A DNA stretch of 64,000 bases, taken from Alphaproteobacteria bacterium (lineage in GTDB: Bacteria > Pseudomonadota > Alphaproteobacteria > Acetobacterales > Acetobacteraceae). The translations under genes and the position numbers were made by a program. The DNA lies in assembly GCA_026400815.1 (NCBI GenBank), contig JAPLOI010000071.1, forward strand, positions 62,001 through 126,000, given 5' to 3'. The notes under the pieces were generated by a model. The model did not search any database. It worked only from the letters and a program-made list of their open reading frames with translations, and had not been told where the DNA came from. Shown here one piece after another: positions 17,668 to 26,898 of the stretch. Every line of letters begins with the position of its first letter. Within the stretch, counting starts at the first letter, position 1.

Positions 17668-19896
17668 TCAGCCTGCCCGCCGCATTGCCCGCCCCAGCGC
17701 CGCCAGCAGCGCCTCGGGCCGCACCGGCTTGCGCAGCACCACCGCGCCCTCCCGGCCGGGCACCCGTTCCAGCCCGGTCACGTACACCACCGGCACCCCC
17801 CGCGCCGCGAGCCACGCCCCCAGCGGCAGCGATGGCCCGCCCGGCAGGTTCACGTCCAGCACCGCCGCATCCAACCCATCCTCCCCGGCCAGGCGCTCCG
17901 CTTACGCCAGGGTGGAGGCAGGTCCCCGCACGGTGCAGCCGGCATCCTGCAGCATCTCCTGCAGCGAAAGCGCCACCAGCGGCTCGTCCTCCACCAGCAG
18001 CACCCGCCGCCCATACAACGCCGCCTCCTGCAGCCCACACGGCTGCGCCGCCAGCGTTCCCTGCGCCGGCAGGTCGATCGTGCAGCGCAGCCCCCCCGGC
18101 GCCCAGTGCGTCTCGAACCGCCCGCCCAACTGGCCGCGCACCGTGGCCCCGATCAGCGCGCTGCCGAATCCCCGCCGCGCCGGCTCCCCGGCAACCTGCG
18201 GCCCGCCCCGCTCCTCCCACTCGACCAGCAGCCGCCCGCCATCCTCCCCCGGCGCCAGCCGCCACCCCATCCGCACTCGCCCGCCGGGCAACGACAGCGC
18301 GCCATACTTGGCGGCATTGGTCACCAGCTCGTGCACCACCATCGAAAGCGGCTGCACCGCGGCGGCATCCAGCCGCAGCGCCGGCCCCGAAAGCTCCGGC
18401 GCCGCCGCATCGCGATAGGCCGCGAACTCCTCGCGCACCACTTCCTGCAGCTCCGCCCCGGTCCAGCGATCGCGCGACAGCAGTGAATGTGCCCGCGCCA
18501 GCGCCGCCACCCGCCCTTCCACAGCGGCGGCGAAATCCTTGGGGTCCTCGCTGCGCGTCAGCCGCACCACGCTCTGCACCACCGCCAGCACGTTGCGCGC
18601 CCGGTGATCCACCTCGCGCGCCAGCAGCATCTGCCGCTCCTCCTCCTGCCGCCGCTCGGTGATATCCTGGCTGATCCCCACGATCCGCGCCGGCACCCCA
18701 TCGCGCGCCGCCACCACGGAACCACGCGCCGCGATCCAGCGCACCGCGCCGTTGTCGGGCCGCACGATGCGGTACTCCGCGCTGTAGTCCCCGCCGGCGC
18801 GAAACGTCTCTTCCGCGATTGCCGCCAGCCGTGTCCGGTCCTCCGGATGGATACAGGCCAGCCACTCCGCCTGCGGCAACGGCCTCTCGCTGGGCGGCAG
18901 GCCGTACAGCGCGCGGAACTCGCGGTTGACGATCCCGGTCCGGCTGCGCGTGTCCACGTCGAACACCCCCAGCCCCGCGGCGGCGGAGGCCAGCGCCAGG
19001 CGCTCCTGGCTGGCGGCCAGCGCCGCCTCGGCCCGCTCCCGCTCCTGCACCTCCCGCAGCAACCGCATCGCCTGCCAGCCCAACCCCGCCAGCGCCAGGG
19101 CTGCCGTCGTTCCCCCGGCAATCGCCGCGTGCACCACCCAATCCGGCACCAGATAGGCCCCGTTGCCCGACCAGCGGTCCAGGATGGCATCGAACTCGCC
19201 GCTCGCCTTCAGCAGGGACAAGGCACGGTCGATCTCTGCCAGCAGGGCATTGTCGCCCTCGCGCACGGCGATGTTGCCGGAGCTCCGCGCGAAGGGCGGC
19301 AGCTCGTTCACCCCCGTGATGCCGCGTTGCACCAGCAGGTACCGGATCGCCCAGGCATTTCCCGCCAGCGCGTCCACGGTCCCGGTTCGCAGCAGGTCGA
19401 TCCCCTGCGGCAGGTTCGCCACCTCCACCAGCTCCGCATCGGGATGGCTGACGGCCAGCAGTTCCGCGGCCAGGCCACCGCGCGTGATGGCGATGCGCAC
19501 GCCGGCGAAGCGGTTGCGCGCCACGAACTGGCGTTCCTGGTCGGCGCGCACGAAGAAGCCGAACAGCGCCGGCATCGTCGGCTGGGAGAAATCGTAGCGC
19601 CAGTCACGCTGTTCGCTGCGGCCCAGCATGGTCAGCGCATGGCCCTCGCCACCCAGCAGGCGGCGTTGCGCCTCGTCCCAGTCCAGCAGCCGCACCTCCA
19701 CGGGGCGGCCCAGCAGGCGGCCGATGGCGTGGGCCAGGTCCACATTCGCCCCCCGCGCCACACCGCCTTCCAGGAACTCATAGGGCGGCAATGCCCGGTC
19801 GCCGAGGAACACCAGCGGCGCACCCTGGCCGCGCGCCACCCGCCCCAGGAAGGGTAGCAGCAGCCCGCCCCCCAGAACGGCACGGCGCAGGATCAT
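17668..19896 (-). pseudogene. hybrid HWE sensor histidine kinase with in-frame stop in the receiver domain
   Basis: From ATG 19896 the frame encodes a signal peptide, a periplasmic family 3 solute-binding domain (about residues 25-245), one membrane helix (about 250-275), a PAS domain with its PAC extension (about 290-410) and an HWE-type kinase with phospho-acceptor VDHRARN, N-box HELVTNAAKYG and VEWEE. A receiver domain starts LLVEDEPLVALSL. A TAA at 17902-17904 ends it after 664 residues. The same frame continues beyond the stop to 17668 with the missing phospho-acceptor segment AAVLDVNLPGG and the conserved Lys in LRKPV. The kinase part may still work; the receiver is lost unless the stop is read through. 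Confidence 0.85.
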
Positions 19897-19926
19897 GCGC
19901 GAAGGCCGGATTGTCGTTGGCTTGGC

Positions 19927-21528
19927 CTAGCCGAGTGCCAATTCGGCATAGCCGGCGGCCACGACCTCCTCGCAGCGCTTGCGGTAATCCGGCGCGCTGC
20001 CGCTGTAGCGGGCGATGATGCGCGTGGTCTTGCCTTCGATGTTGCGGTTGATGCCGGTGAACCAGCTATCCACCTCATTGGCCAGCAGACCCTCGCCCAT
20101 CATGCGCACATGCTCGGTCCAGGCCTGCACGCCCTCGGCCGTGGCTTCCGCCCGCGACATCCCGCGCTCACGCAGGAAGACGATCAGGCGCGAGACCCAA
20201 TCGACATTGTATTCGATGCTGCGCGGCAGGTTGCCCAGCGCCGTGTGCGGCCCCATCAGCATCATCATGTTGGGGAAGCCCTGCACCTGCACGCCCAGGA
20301 AGGTCTTCGGCCCGCCCTGCCAGTGCTCGCGCAGGCGCACCCCGTCCACGCCGCGGAAATCGATCCGGTCGAAGGCGCCGGTCAGCGCATCGAAGCCGGT
20401 GGCGAACACGATCATGTCGAACTCGAAGGTCTCGGCGGCGGTGACGATGCCGGTTTCCGTGATGCGCTCGATCGGGGTTTCCTTGATGTCCACCAGGCGC
20501 ACATTGGGCTGGTTGTAGACCTCGTAATATCGTGTCTCCAGCGGCACGCGGCGGGTGCCGAAGCCGTGGTTGGTGGGGATCAGCTTCTCGGCCACCGCCG
20601 GGTCCTTCACACGCTCGCGGATCTTGCGGGCGACGAAGGCGGACAGCTCCGCATTGGCCGCACGGTCGGTCAGCACGTCCATGAAATTGCCGACCCAGAT
20701 GCCGAAGCCAGGCTCGTTGTAAAGCTTCTCCCAGAACGCCTCGCGTTCCTCCTGGCTCACCTCGAAGGTGTGGCGGGAATCGGCGGTGTGCAGGAAGCCG
20801 GCGAAGGTTTGCTGGCAGCGGTCGAACAACGCAGGGTAGCCGGCTCGGATCTGCGCCATCTCCTCCTTGGGGATCGGCCGATTGAGCAGCGGGGCGCACC
20901 AGTTGGGCGTGCGCTGGAACACGGTGAGGCTGCCGGCGGTCTTGGCCACTTCCTGGATGGTCTGCACCCCGGTGGCGCCGGTGCCGATTACGGCCACGCG
21001 CTTGCCTTCGAAGCTCACGGGATCCTTGGGCCACAGCGCGGTGTAGTAGGCCTCGCCCTTGAAGCTGGAGAGGCCCTCGATCTTCGGCACCACCGGGGCG
21101 GAAAGCGGGCCGATGGCGGTGACCAGGAAGCGGCAGGTGAATTCGGTGCCGTCGGTCAGCGTCAGCACCCAGAGCCGGTCGCCCTCGTTCCAATGTGCAC
21201 TGGCCACGCGGCTTTCGAAGCGGATGTCGCGGCGCAAATCGAAGCGGTCCGCCACGTGGTTCAGGTAGCGTTCCGTCTCCGGCTGCGGGGCGAAATGCTC
21301 CGACCAATCCCAATCCTGCAGCAGCTCCTTCGACCAGGAATAGCCGTAGGAATAGCTTTCGGAATCGAAGCGCGCACCGGGGTAGCGGTTCCAGTACCAG
21401 GTGCCGCCCACGCCGGTGCCGGCCTCCAGCACCAGCACCTTCATGCCCAACTGGCGCAGGCGGTGCAGCTGATACAGGCCGGACATGCCGGCGCCGATGA
21501 TGATGGCTTCGAAGTCCGGCTGCTTCAT
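19927..21528 (-). CDS. flavin-containing (Baeyer-Villiger type) monooxygenase
   Basis: 533 residues from ATG 21528, preceded by GGGAG. The N-terminal FAD dinucleotide fold has GAGMSG, followed by GTWYWNRYPGARFD as in cyclohexanone monooxygenase-type enzymes. The NADPH fold has GTGATG. The Baeyer-Villiger fingerprint FxGxxxHxxxWP reads FKGEAYYTALWP, with Tyr in place of the usual His. Such enzymes insert oxygen into ketones or oxidise heteroatoms. The gene is 45 bases downstream of tcuB and could be in its operon. Confidence 0.88.
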   Translation of the reverse strand: MKQPDFEAIIIGAGMSGLYQLHRLRQLGMKVLVLEAGTGVGGTWYWNRYPGARFDSESYSYGYSWSKELLQDWDWSEHFAPQPETERYLNHVADRFDLRRDIRFESRVASAHWNEGDRLWVLTLTDGTEFTCRFLVTAIGPLSAPVVPKIEGLSSFKGEAYYTALWPKDPVSFEGKRVAVIGTGATGVQTIQEVAKTAGSLTVFQRTPNWCAPLLNRPIPKEEMAQIRAGYPALFDRCQQTFAGFLHTADSRHTFEVSQEEREAFWEKLYNEPGFGIWVGNFMDVLTDRAANAELSAFVARKIRERVKDPAVAEKLIPTNHGFGTRRVPLETRYYEVYNQPNVRLVDIKETPIERITETGIVTAAETFEFDMIVFATGFDALTGAFDRIDFRGVDGVRLREHWQGGPKTFLGVQVQGFPNMMMLMGPHTALGNLPRSIEYNVDWVSRLIVFLRERGMSRAEATAEGVQAWTEHVRMMGEGLLANEVDSWFTGINRNIEGKTTRIIARYSGSAPDYRKRCEEVVAAGYAELALG

Positions 21529-21573
21529 GGTTTTCTCCCTCGCAGCCGCACCATACACCATCGCAAGGCGGCG

Positions 21574-22659
21574 TCAGTGCTGCTCCCGTGCGGCACGCAC
21601 CAGCGCGGCGAAGCGATAGGCGCCGTGCACCATGCGGCTATAGGGCAGCGCCACGAACAGGGCGAGCACGAAGCCGAGATGGATCGCCAGCGTGATGCCC
21701 ATGGCCGGGGTAGCGCGCACCGCCAGCAGCACCAGGCCGGTCACGGCCACCAGCAGCAGCAGCACCAGCATGGCGTAGTCCGCCCCCAGCAGCCGGCGGG
21801 AGACGGGTTCCGGATCGCCCACGATCTTCAGCCAGATCAGCCCGGCCGAGCCCACCGTCATGCCGATGCCGCCCACCGTTCCCAGGATCACCGGCAAGCT
21901 CAGGAAGCCGTACGGCGCCTGCAGCCCGAGCCCGTAATGGTAGAACGTGGCCACGTTGGTGGAGGCGAAGCAGAGCAGGAACCCGTAGAACAGCGCGTGG
22001 TGCAGGCGCCGTCGTTCCATGCCGAAGCTGCCGTCCCTGTCGTTGCAGCCATGCCCGCCGCCGCCGAGGTTCTTGAGCGTCAGCGCATCATGCGCCGCCT
22101 TGAGGAAGGGCTTGCCCACCGGCCCCGCCCCGCCGCCGGCTTCCTTCCAGAAGCGGGCGATGGAGATCGCGATCGCCACCAGCGCGAACACGAAGGTGGA
22201 GCCAGCCAGCAGCACCATCACGTTGTGCGGGATCACGGCATAGAACGCGCCCTCGCCGCGATGCGTGCCGAACAGCCGCTCCGGCGACTGGAACAGCGCC
22301 GTGCCGATCATCACCAGCGCGGTGATCAGCGCCGCGGCCACCGAAACCACGGTGCCGTTGCGTTCGAACAGCCGGCCGAGCGGGCGCGGCCAGGAGTATT
22401 CCACGTAGCTTTCCTGCCGGATCTCCGCGAACACCTTCGGCAGGTTGATGCCGAATTCGTGCGGCGGCGCATACTGGCAGGCATAGAAGCAGCCGCGGCA
22501 GCCATGGCAGAGATTGGCGAGGTAGCCGAGATCCACCGGGCTGAACTCGCGCCGCTGCTCCATGGCCGGGAACACGGCGCAATAGCCCTCGCAGTAGCGG
22601 CAGGCGTTGCAGACCTCGAGGTTGCGCCGGGCTTCGGCGATCGCGTCAGTTTCGCGCAT
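21574..22659 (-). CDS. tcuB: TcuB/CitB-type iron-sulfur and heme electron transfer protein
   Basis: 361 residues. Two 4Fe-4S cysteine sets are near the N-terminus: CNACRYCEGYC and CHGCRGCFYAC. They are followed by about six membrane helices with histidines suited to heme ligation. In Salmonella TcuB re-oxidises the flavin of tricarballylate dehydrogenase TcuA and passes electrons to the quinone pool. It lies directly downstream of tcuA. Its ribosome site GGAGG sits within a 29-base repeat of the tcuA 3' end. Confidence 0.92.
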   Translation of the reverse strand: MRETDAIAEARRNLEVCNACRYCEGYCAVFPAMEQRREFSPVDLGYLANLCHGCRGCFYACQYAPPHEFGINLPKVFAEIRQESYVEYSWPRPLGRLFERNGTVVSVAAALITALVMIGTALFQSPERLFGTHRGEGAFYAVIPHNVMVLLAGSTFVFALVAIAISIARFWKEAGGGAGPVGKPFLKAAHDALTLKNLGGGGHGCNDRDGSFGMERRRLHHALFYGFLLCFASTNVATFYHYGLGLQAPYGFLSLPVILGTVGGIGMTVGSAGLIWLKIVGDPEPVSRRLLGADYAMLVLLLLVAVTGLVLLAVRATPAMGITLAIHLGFVLALFVALPYSRMVHGAYRFAALVRAAREQH

Positions 22660-22743
22660 GCTTCGCGGCCTCCGCGTGATTGTTTAAGCGGTCGCTGCGG
22701 CTGTGCCGAGCGGCGTCAATTGCGCGCATGCTTCGCCGCCTCC
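22645..22743. repeat. 29-bp direct repeat joining the tcuA 3' end and tcuB 5' end
   Basis: 22645-22673 and 22715-22743 match at 26 of 29 positions. The first copy spans the ribosome site and first codons of tcuB; the second covers the last codons of tcuA including its stop. The similarity suggests that the tcuB start region arose by local duplication or is kept similar by recombination. Confidence 0.65.
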
Positions 22744-24113
22744 GCTCCGGCAATTCTTCCAAACACGGTGCCGATAGTCATGCCGAACCCCGCAAGGTAG
22801 CCCTTGCCGAGGATGTTGCCCGCCATGATCTCGCCCGAGGCGAACAGATTGGCGGTAGGCTTGCCGTTGTCCATCAGCACCCGGGCACGCTCGTTCACCT
22901 TCACGCCGAGATAGGTGAAGGTGATGCCGGGCCGCAGCGGGTAGCCGATGAAGGGCGCCTGGTCGATGGTGCGGGCCCAGTTGGTTTTCGGCGGGGTCAA
23001 CCCCTCCGTGTGGCAGCCATCCAGCGTGCGGTCGTTGAAGTTGCCCGGCTGCACGGCGGCGTTGTACTCGCGCACTGTGGCCTCCACCGTCGCCGGGTCC
23101 AGCCCCATCTTCTGCGCCAGCTCGCCCACGCTGCCGGCGGTGATCGCCGGGAAGACGGAGGGCATGAACAGCGGCACCGATTTCGCGTCGCAGATGGAAT
23201 AGGCGATCTGGCCGGGCTGCTGGGCGATCAGGCGCCCCCAGATGGCATAGCGCTTGGGCCAGACATCCTCGCCCTCGTTATAGAAACGCTGTCCGTGCTG
23301 GTTCACCACGATGGAGAACGGCACCGAATCCAGCCTTGTCACGATGCCGCCATCGAATTGCGGCGCACGGGCATCCAGTGCCACGGCATGGAACTGGGTG
23401 GGGTCGCCGATCTGGGCGATGCCCTGGGCCAACAGGTTCTTCAGCACCCGCCCCTTGGCATAGGGCGTGCCGCGGATGACGAAATTGTCCACCGCATCGC
23501 CCCAGTACTGGCGCATCCAGTCCAGATTGCCCTGGAACCCGCCGGAGCTGGCGATCACGCATTTGGCGCGCACCGTCTCCGGGAAACCCTTGTGGTTGAT
23601 GTCCACCTCGCGGGCGAAGCCGTCCTCCAGGTGCACTTCCCGCACCTCGGTATCATACAGTATGTCCACGCCCAGCTTTTCCGCCGTGGCATACACCGCG
23701 TTCAGCAGCGCCTTGCCGCCGCCGAGGAAGAAGGCGTTGGTGCGCGACAGGCTGAGCGTGCCCGTCAGCGACGGCTGGAAGCGCACGCCGCATTCCTCCA
23801 GGAACGGCAACGCCGCCTCGCTGGCGCGGATGGTCATGCGGGCCAGGTTCTCGTCGGTCTGCCCGCCGGTCACGCGCAGCAGGTCGTCCCAGTATTCGTC
23901 TTCCAGATAGGCCTCGGTGAGCACCGAGGTGGGCGCCTGGTGCATGGCGCGCAAATTGCGGGTGTGGCGCGAGTTGCCGCCGCGCAGCGCCTTGGGCGCG
24001 TGCTCCAGCACCAGCACGCTGGCACCGGCCTGCCGCGCGGTGACGGCCGCCGTCATCGCCGCGTTGCCGCCGCCGATCACCAGAACATCGTAAATCCGTG
24101 TCAGATCGACCAT
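22716..24113 (-). CDS. tcuA: FAD-dependent tricarballylate dehydrogenase TcuA
   Basis: 465 residues from ATG 24113 with AAGGGGG ahead of it. The FAD-binding fold starts VLVIGGGNAAMTAAVTARQ, followed by the TcuA-type RGGNSRHTRNLRAMH segment. The C-terminal part has the fumarate reductase/succinate dehydrogenase flavoprotein features, including GEIMAGNILGKGYLAGFGM. TcuA oxidises tricarballylate to cis-aconitate in Salmonella; relatives act on related acids. A tcuC-type transporter is absent here, so the substrate in this organism is not certain. Confidence 0.92.
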   Translation of the reverse strand: MVDLTRIYDVLVIGGGNAAMTAAVTARQAGASVLVLEHAPKALRGGNSRHTRNLRAMHQAPTSVLTEAYLEDEYWDDLLRVTGGQTDENLARMTIRASEAALPFLEECGVRFQPSLTGTLSLSRTNAFFLGGGKALLNAVYATAEKLGVDILYDTEVREVHLEDGFAREVDINHKGFPETVRAKCVIASSGGFQGNLDWMRQYWGDAVDNFVIRGTPYAKGRVLKNLLAQGIAQIGDPTQFHAVALDARAPQFDGGIVTRLDSVPFSIVVNQHGQRFYNEGEDVWPKRYAIWGRLIAQQPGQIAYSICDAKSVPLFMPSVFPAITAGSVGELAQKMGLDPATVEATVREYNAAVQPGNFNDRTLDGCHTEGLTPPKTNWARTIDQAPFIGYPLRPGITFTYLGVKVNERARVLMDNGKPTANLFASGEIMAGNILGKGYLAGFGMTIGTVFGRIAGAEAAKHARN

Positions 24114-24218
24114 GGGTCCCCCTTGCCCCCGTTTTGCCACGCCGGTGCGCGCTGGCAAGCCCCATGGCGATCCGGCGGCACGATTGACGCAGCGGGCCCG
24201 GCCGTGCGCAATCCGGCC

Positions 24219-24659
24219 ATGGCCGACCCGACCGACATCTATCACTGGCACCGGCTGGACGGCCGGATCACCACCTCCGGCCAGCCAACCGAGGCACAGC
24301 TGGCCGCGCTGGCCGCGTTGGGGGTGCGCTGCGTGATCAACCTCGCCCCGCATGAGGGCCGATTTACCCTCCCGGGCGAGGCGGACAAGGTGCGGGCGCT
24401 GGGGATGGAATACCTCAACATCCCCGTGGATTTCGCAGCCCCCACCGAGGCCGACTTCACCGCCTTCGCCGCGGCGATGCAGCGGCTGGAGGGCGAATTG
24501 GTGCATGTGCACTGCGCCGCCAACTACCGCGTCTCGGCCTTCCTGGCCCGCTACCGGCGCGACGTGCTCGGCCTGCCGGAGGCGGAGGCGCGCGCCCATC
24601 TGGCCGGAATCTGGTCGCCCAACCCGGTCTGGGCCGCCTTCATCGACCGCCGTCCCTAG
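24219..24659 (+). CDS. protein tyrosine phosphatase-like protein (DUF442/BLH-type)
   Basis: 146 residues. The N-terminal segment HRLDGRITTSGQPTEAQLAALAALGVRCVINL is typical of DUF442 dual-specificity phosphatase-like proteins. The active-site loop is HCAANYR (Cys99, Arg104). This spaces Cys and Arg by four residues rather than the five of classical tyrosine phosphatases, as is usual in this subgroup. It is divergent from tcuA and ends nine bases before the lactonase gene. Substrate unknown. Confidence 0.78.
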   Translation: MADPTDIYHWHRLDGRITTSGQPTEAQLAALAALGVRCVINLAPHEGRFTLPGEADKVRALGMEYLNIPVDFAAPTEADFTAFAAAMQRLEGELVHVHCAANYRVSAFLARYRRDVLGLPEAEARAHLAGIWSPNPVWAAFIDRRP

Positions 24660-24668
24660 GAGCCCCCG

Positions 24669-25706
24669 ATGTCCGAGCTGCTGGCCTATGTCTCCTGCGC
24701 CGATGAGCGCGCCATCGTCACCTTCGCGATGGACCGCGAAACAGGCGCTCTGACGAAGCGCGCCAGCACGCTGGTCCCTGGCCCAACCGGGCCGGGCATG
24801 TCGATGCCGCTGGCCTTCTCGCCAGACCGGCGCGTGCTGCATGCCGCGGTGCGGATCGCGCCGTTCCCGTGCAGCAGCTACGCGGTGGACAAGGCCACGG
24901 GGGCGCTGACCCATCTCGGCGCGGCGAACCTTGATGACGCCATGGCCTATATCGTGGTGGAGCCATCCGGCAGAAACCTGCTCGCCGCCTCCTACCCCGG
25001 CGCCATCGCCACCAGCCACGCCATCGGCGCGAACGGGGCAGTCACGGCCCCGGCCCGGCAGGTGATCGACACGCCGATGCGCGCCCATGCCGTGATCACC
25101 GATGCCGCCGGCCGCTTCGCCTATGTGCCATGCCTCGGCGGGGACGTGGTGCTGCAATTGGCCATCGATCCCGAAAACGGGCGAATGGTGCAGGTGGGGC
25201 GCCTCAAGACCCATGCCGGCTGCGGGCCGCGGCACCTGCGCTTCTCGCCCTGCGGCCGCTACGCCTATGTGCTGGGCGAGCTGGATGGCTCGATCCTGGC
25301 ATGCACCGTGGATGCCGGCGGCCGGCTTGCAGCGATGCAGGCCGTCTCCACCCTGCCGCGCGGCTTCGCGGTCCCAGAGGGCAAGCGGATCATGTCCGCC
25401 GACATCCACATCACGCCGGACGGCCGCTTCCTCTATGCCAGCGAACGGCTCACGGAGGTGCTCTCCGCCTGGCGCATCGGCCCGGGCGGTACGCTTGCGC
25501 CGATCGGGTCCTTCGCCACGGAAGCGATGCCGCGTGGTTTCGCGATCGACCCCGCCGGCCGGTTCCTGCTCTGCGCCAGCCAGACCACCGGCGCCGTGCG
25601 CAGCTACGCCATCCACCAGGGCACCGGCGCGCTGGCGCTGCTGGCCACCACGCCGGCCGGCGCCAACGCCAACTGGATCGAGTTCCACCAAACCACCGGA
25701 GCCTGA
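24669..25706 (+). CDS. lactonase family protein (6-phosphogluconolactonase YbhE-like, beta-propeller)
   Basis: 345 residues of repeated beta-propeller blades, for example LAFSPDRRVLHAAV, LRFSPCGRYAYVLGELDG and IHITPDGRFLYASER, the PF10282 pattern. E. coli YbhE/Pgl hydrolyses 6-phosphogluconolactone; other members act on different lactones. No signal peptide is seen, so it is cytosolic. It is followed after one base by a DUF1330 gene, suggesting co-transcription. The sugar-acid role is inferred. Confidence 0.85.
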   Translation: MSELLAYVSCADERAIVTFAMDRETGALTKRASTLVPGPTGPGMSMPLAFSPDRRVLHAAVRIAPFPCSSYAVDKATGALTHLGAANLDDAMAYIVVEPSGRNLLAASYPGAIATSHAIGANGAVTAPARQVIDTPMRAHAVITDAAGRFAYVPCLGGDVVLQLAIDPENGRMVQVGRLKTHAGCGPRHLRFSPCGRYAYVLGELDGSILACTVDAGGRLAAMQAVSTLPRGFAVPEGKRIMSADIHITPDGRFLYASERLTEVLSAWRIGPGGTLAPIGSFATEAMPRGFAIDPAGRFLLCASQTTGAVRSYAIHQGTGALALLATTPAGANANWIEFHQTTGA

Positions 25707-25707
25707 G

Positions 25708-26130
25708 ATGACGGGCCATATCGACCCCACCAAGGAAGATTTCGCCGCCTTCCGCGCCAATGACCGGCCCGGCCCGATCCACATGCTGAACCTGGTGCGC
25801 TTCCGCGACCGCGCCGCCTATCCCGATGGGCGCGAGGCGACGGGGGCGGAGGCCTATGCCGCCTATGGGCGGGAGAGCCATCCGGTGTTCAGCCGCCTCG
25901 GCGGGCGCATCGTGTGGCGGGGGAATTTCGAGCTGATGCTGATCGGCCCCGGCGGGGAGCGCTGGGACGAGTGCTTCATCGCCGAATACCCCTCCGTCGT
26001 CGCCTTCGTGGAAATGATCCGCGATCCCCTCTACCGGGAGGCGGTGAAGCACCGGCAGGCGGCGGTGCTGGAGTCCCGGCTGGTGCGCATGGCCCCGGCC
26101 GCGGCAGGATCAGGGTTCGGCGGCACCTGA
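25708..26130 (+). CDS. DUF1330 domain-containing protein
   Basis: 140 residues with the DUF1330 features GPIHMLNLVRFRDRAAYPDG, YGRESHPVFSRLGGRIVWRG and YPSVVAFVEMIRDPLYREAV. The fold is a ferredoxin-like dimeric barrel, as in ABM-type proteins. No catalytic role is established. The ATG starts one base after the TGA stop of the lactonase gene. Confidence 0.8.
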   Translation: MTGHIDPTKEDFAAFRANDRPGPIHMLNLVRFRDRAAYPDGREATGAEAYAAYGRESHPVFSRLGGRIVWRGNFELMLIGPGGERWDECFIAEYPSVVAFVEMIRDPLYREAVKHRQAAVLESRLVRMAPAAAGSGFGGT

Positions 26131-26171
26131 ACCGGCTTGCGCGGGGCGGCGCTCAACCCATCTCACCCGCC

Positions 26172-26891
26172 ATGCGCACCATCCTCGCCCTTCTGCTGCT
26201 CGCCACCCCGGCCGCGGCGGCCGAGATGCAACCCATCGGCCGCTTCGCCATCGACCGCACGGAAGTAACGGTGGGCGCATTCCGCCGCTTCGCCGAAGCC
26301 ACCGGCACCATCACGAAGGCGGAGCGCGACGGCGGCGGCCAGGTGTTCGAGTCGGGCTGGACGAAGAAGCCGGGCTGGACCTGGCGCACCCCGTTCGGCA
26401 CCCCGGCGGCCGACGACGAACCAGCGGTGCACATCACCTTCAGCGAGGCGCAAGCCTTCTGCCGCTGGGCCGGCAAGCGCCTGCCGACCGATGCGGAGTG
26501 GCTGGAGGCGGCGCATGTCGAGCGCCGGGCCGCCCCGCCCGCGCCCTTAGTCACCGGGCGAACCTATCCCTATCCCACCGGCGAGACCCCGGCCGGCGCC
26601 AATTGCCTGGGCGACTGCGGCACGGCACCGGCGCTCGACCATCGCGCCGTGCTCGCGCGCGGCATCGGCCACGCCCGCGCCGGCAGCACCGCGCCTGGCG
26701 TGAACGGGCTGTTCGAGATGGGCGCCAATGCCTGGGAATGGACCGAGGGCGGCACCGGCACGGAGAAGCCGACGCGCGGCGGCAGCTGGTGGTATGGCGC
26801 AGCGCAGATGCACCGCGACCACGCCGCCAGCAAGCCGCCGGACACCGCCGTGGTCTATATCGGCTTCCGCTGCGCCATCGACCAGCGCTGA
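26172..26891 (+). CDS. FGE-sulfatase (SUMF1/PvdO)-domain protein, periplasmic, lacking catalytic cysteines
   Basis: 239 residues with a signal peptide ending TPAAAA, so it is exported. The FGE fold is clear: IDRTEVTVGAFRRF, HITFSEAQAFCRWAGKRLPTDAEWLEAA, NGLFEMGANAWEWTEGG, RGGSWW and GFRCA. The paired cysteines that oxidise sulfatase cysteine in true formylglycine-generating enzymes, normally between the GGS motif and GFRCA, are missing (SWWYGAAQMHRDHAASKPP). It is therefore unlikely to make formylglycine; related folds act in ergothioneine synthesis or pyoverdine maturation. Confidence 0.82.
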   Translation: MRTILALLLLATPAAAAEMQPIGRFAIDRTEVTVGAFRRFAEATGTITKAERDGGGQVFESGWTKKPGWTWRTPFGTPAADDEPAVHITFSEAQAFCRWAGKRLPTDAEWLEAAHVERRAAPPAPLVTGRTYPYPTGETPAGANCLGDCGTAPALDHRAVLARGIGHARAGSTAPGVNGLFEMGANAWEWTEGGTGTEKPTRGGSWWYGAAQMHRDHAASKPPDTAVVYIGFRCAIDQR

Positions 26892-26898
26892 GCCGCGC

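Noticed and set aside
24114-25784. Upstream extension of the tcuA frame across the phosphatase and lactonase genes
   Set aside because: The extension is antisense to two real genes and the ATG at 24113 has a strong ribosome site and the correct N-terminus.
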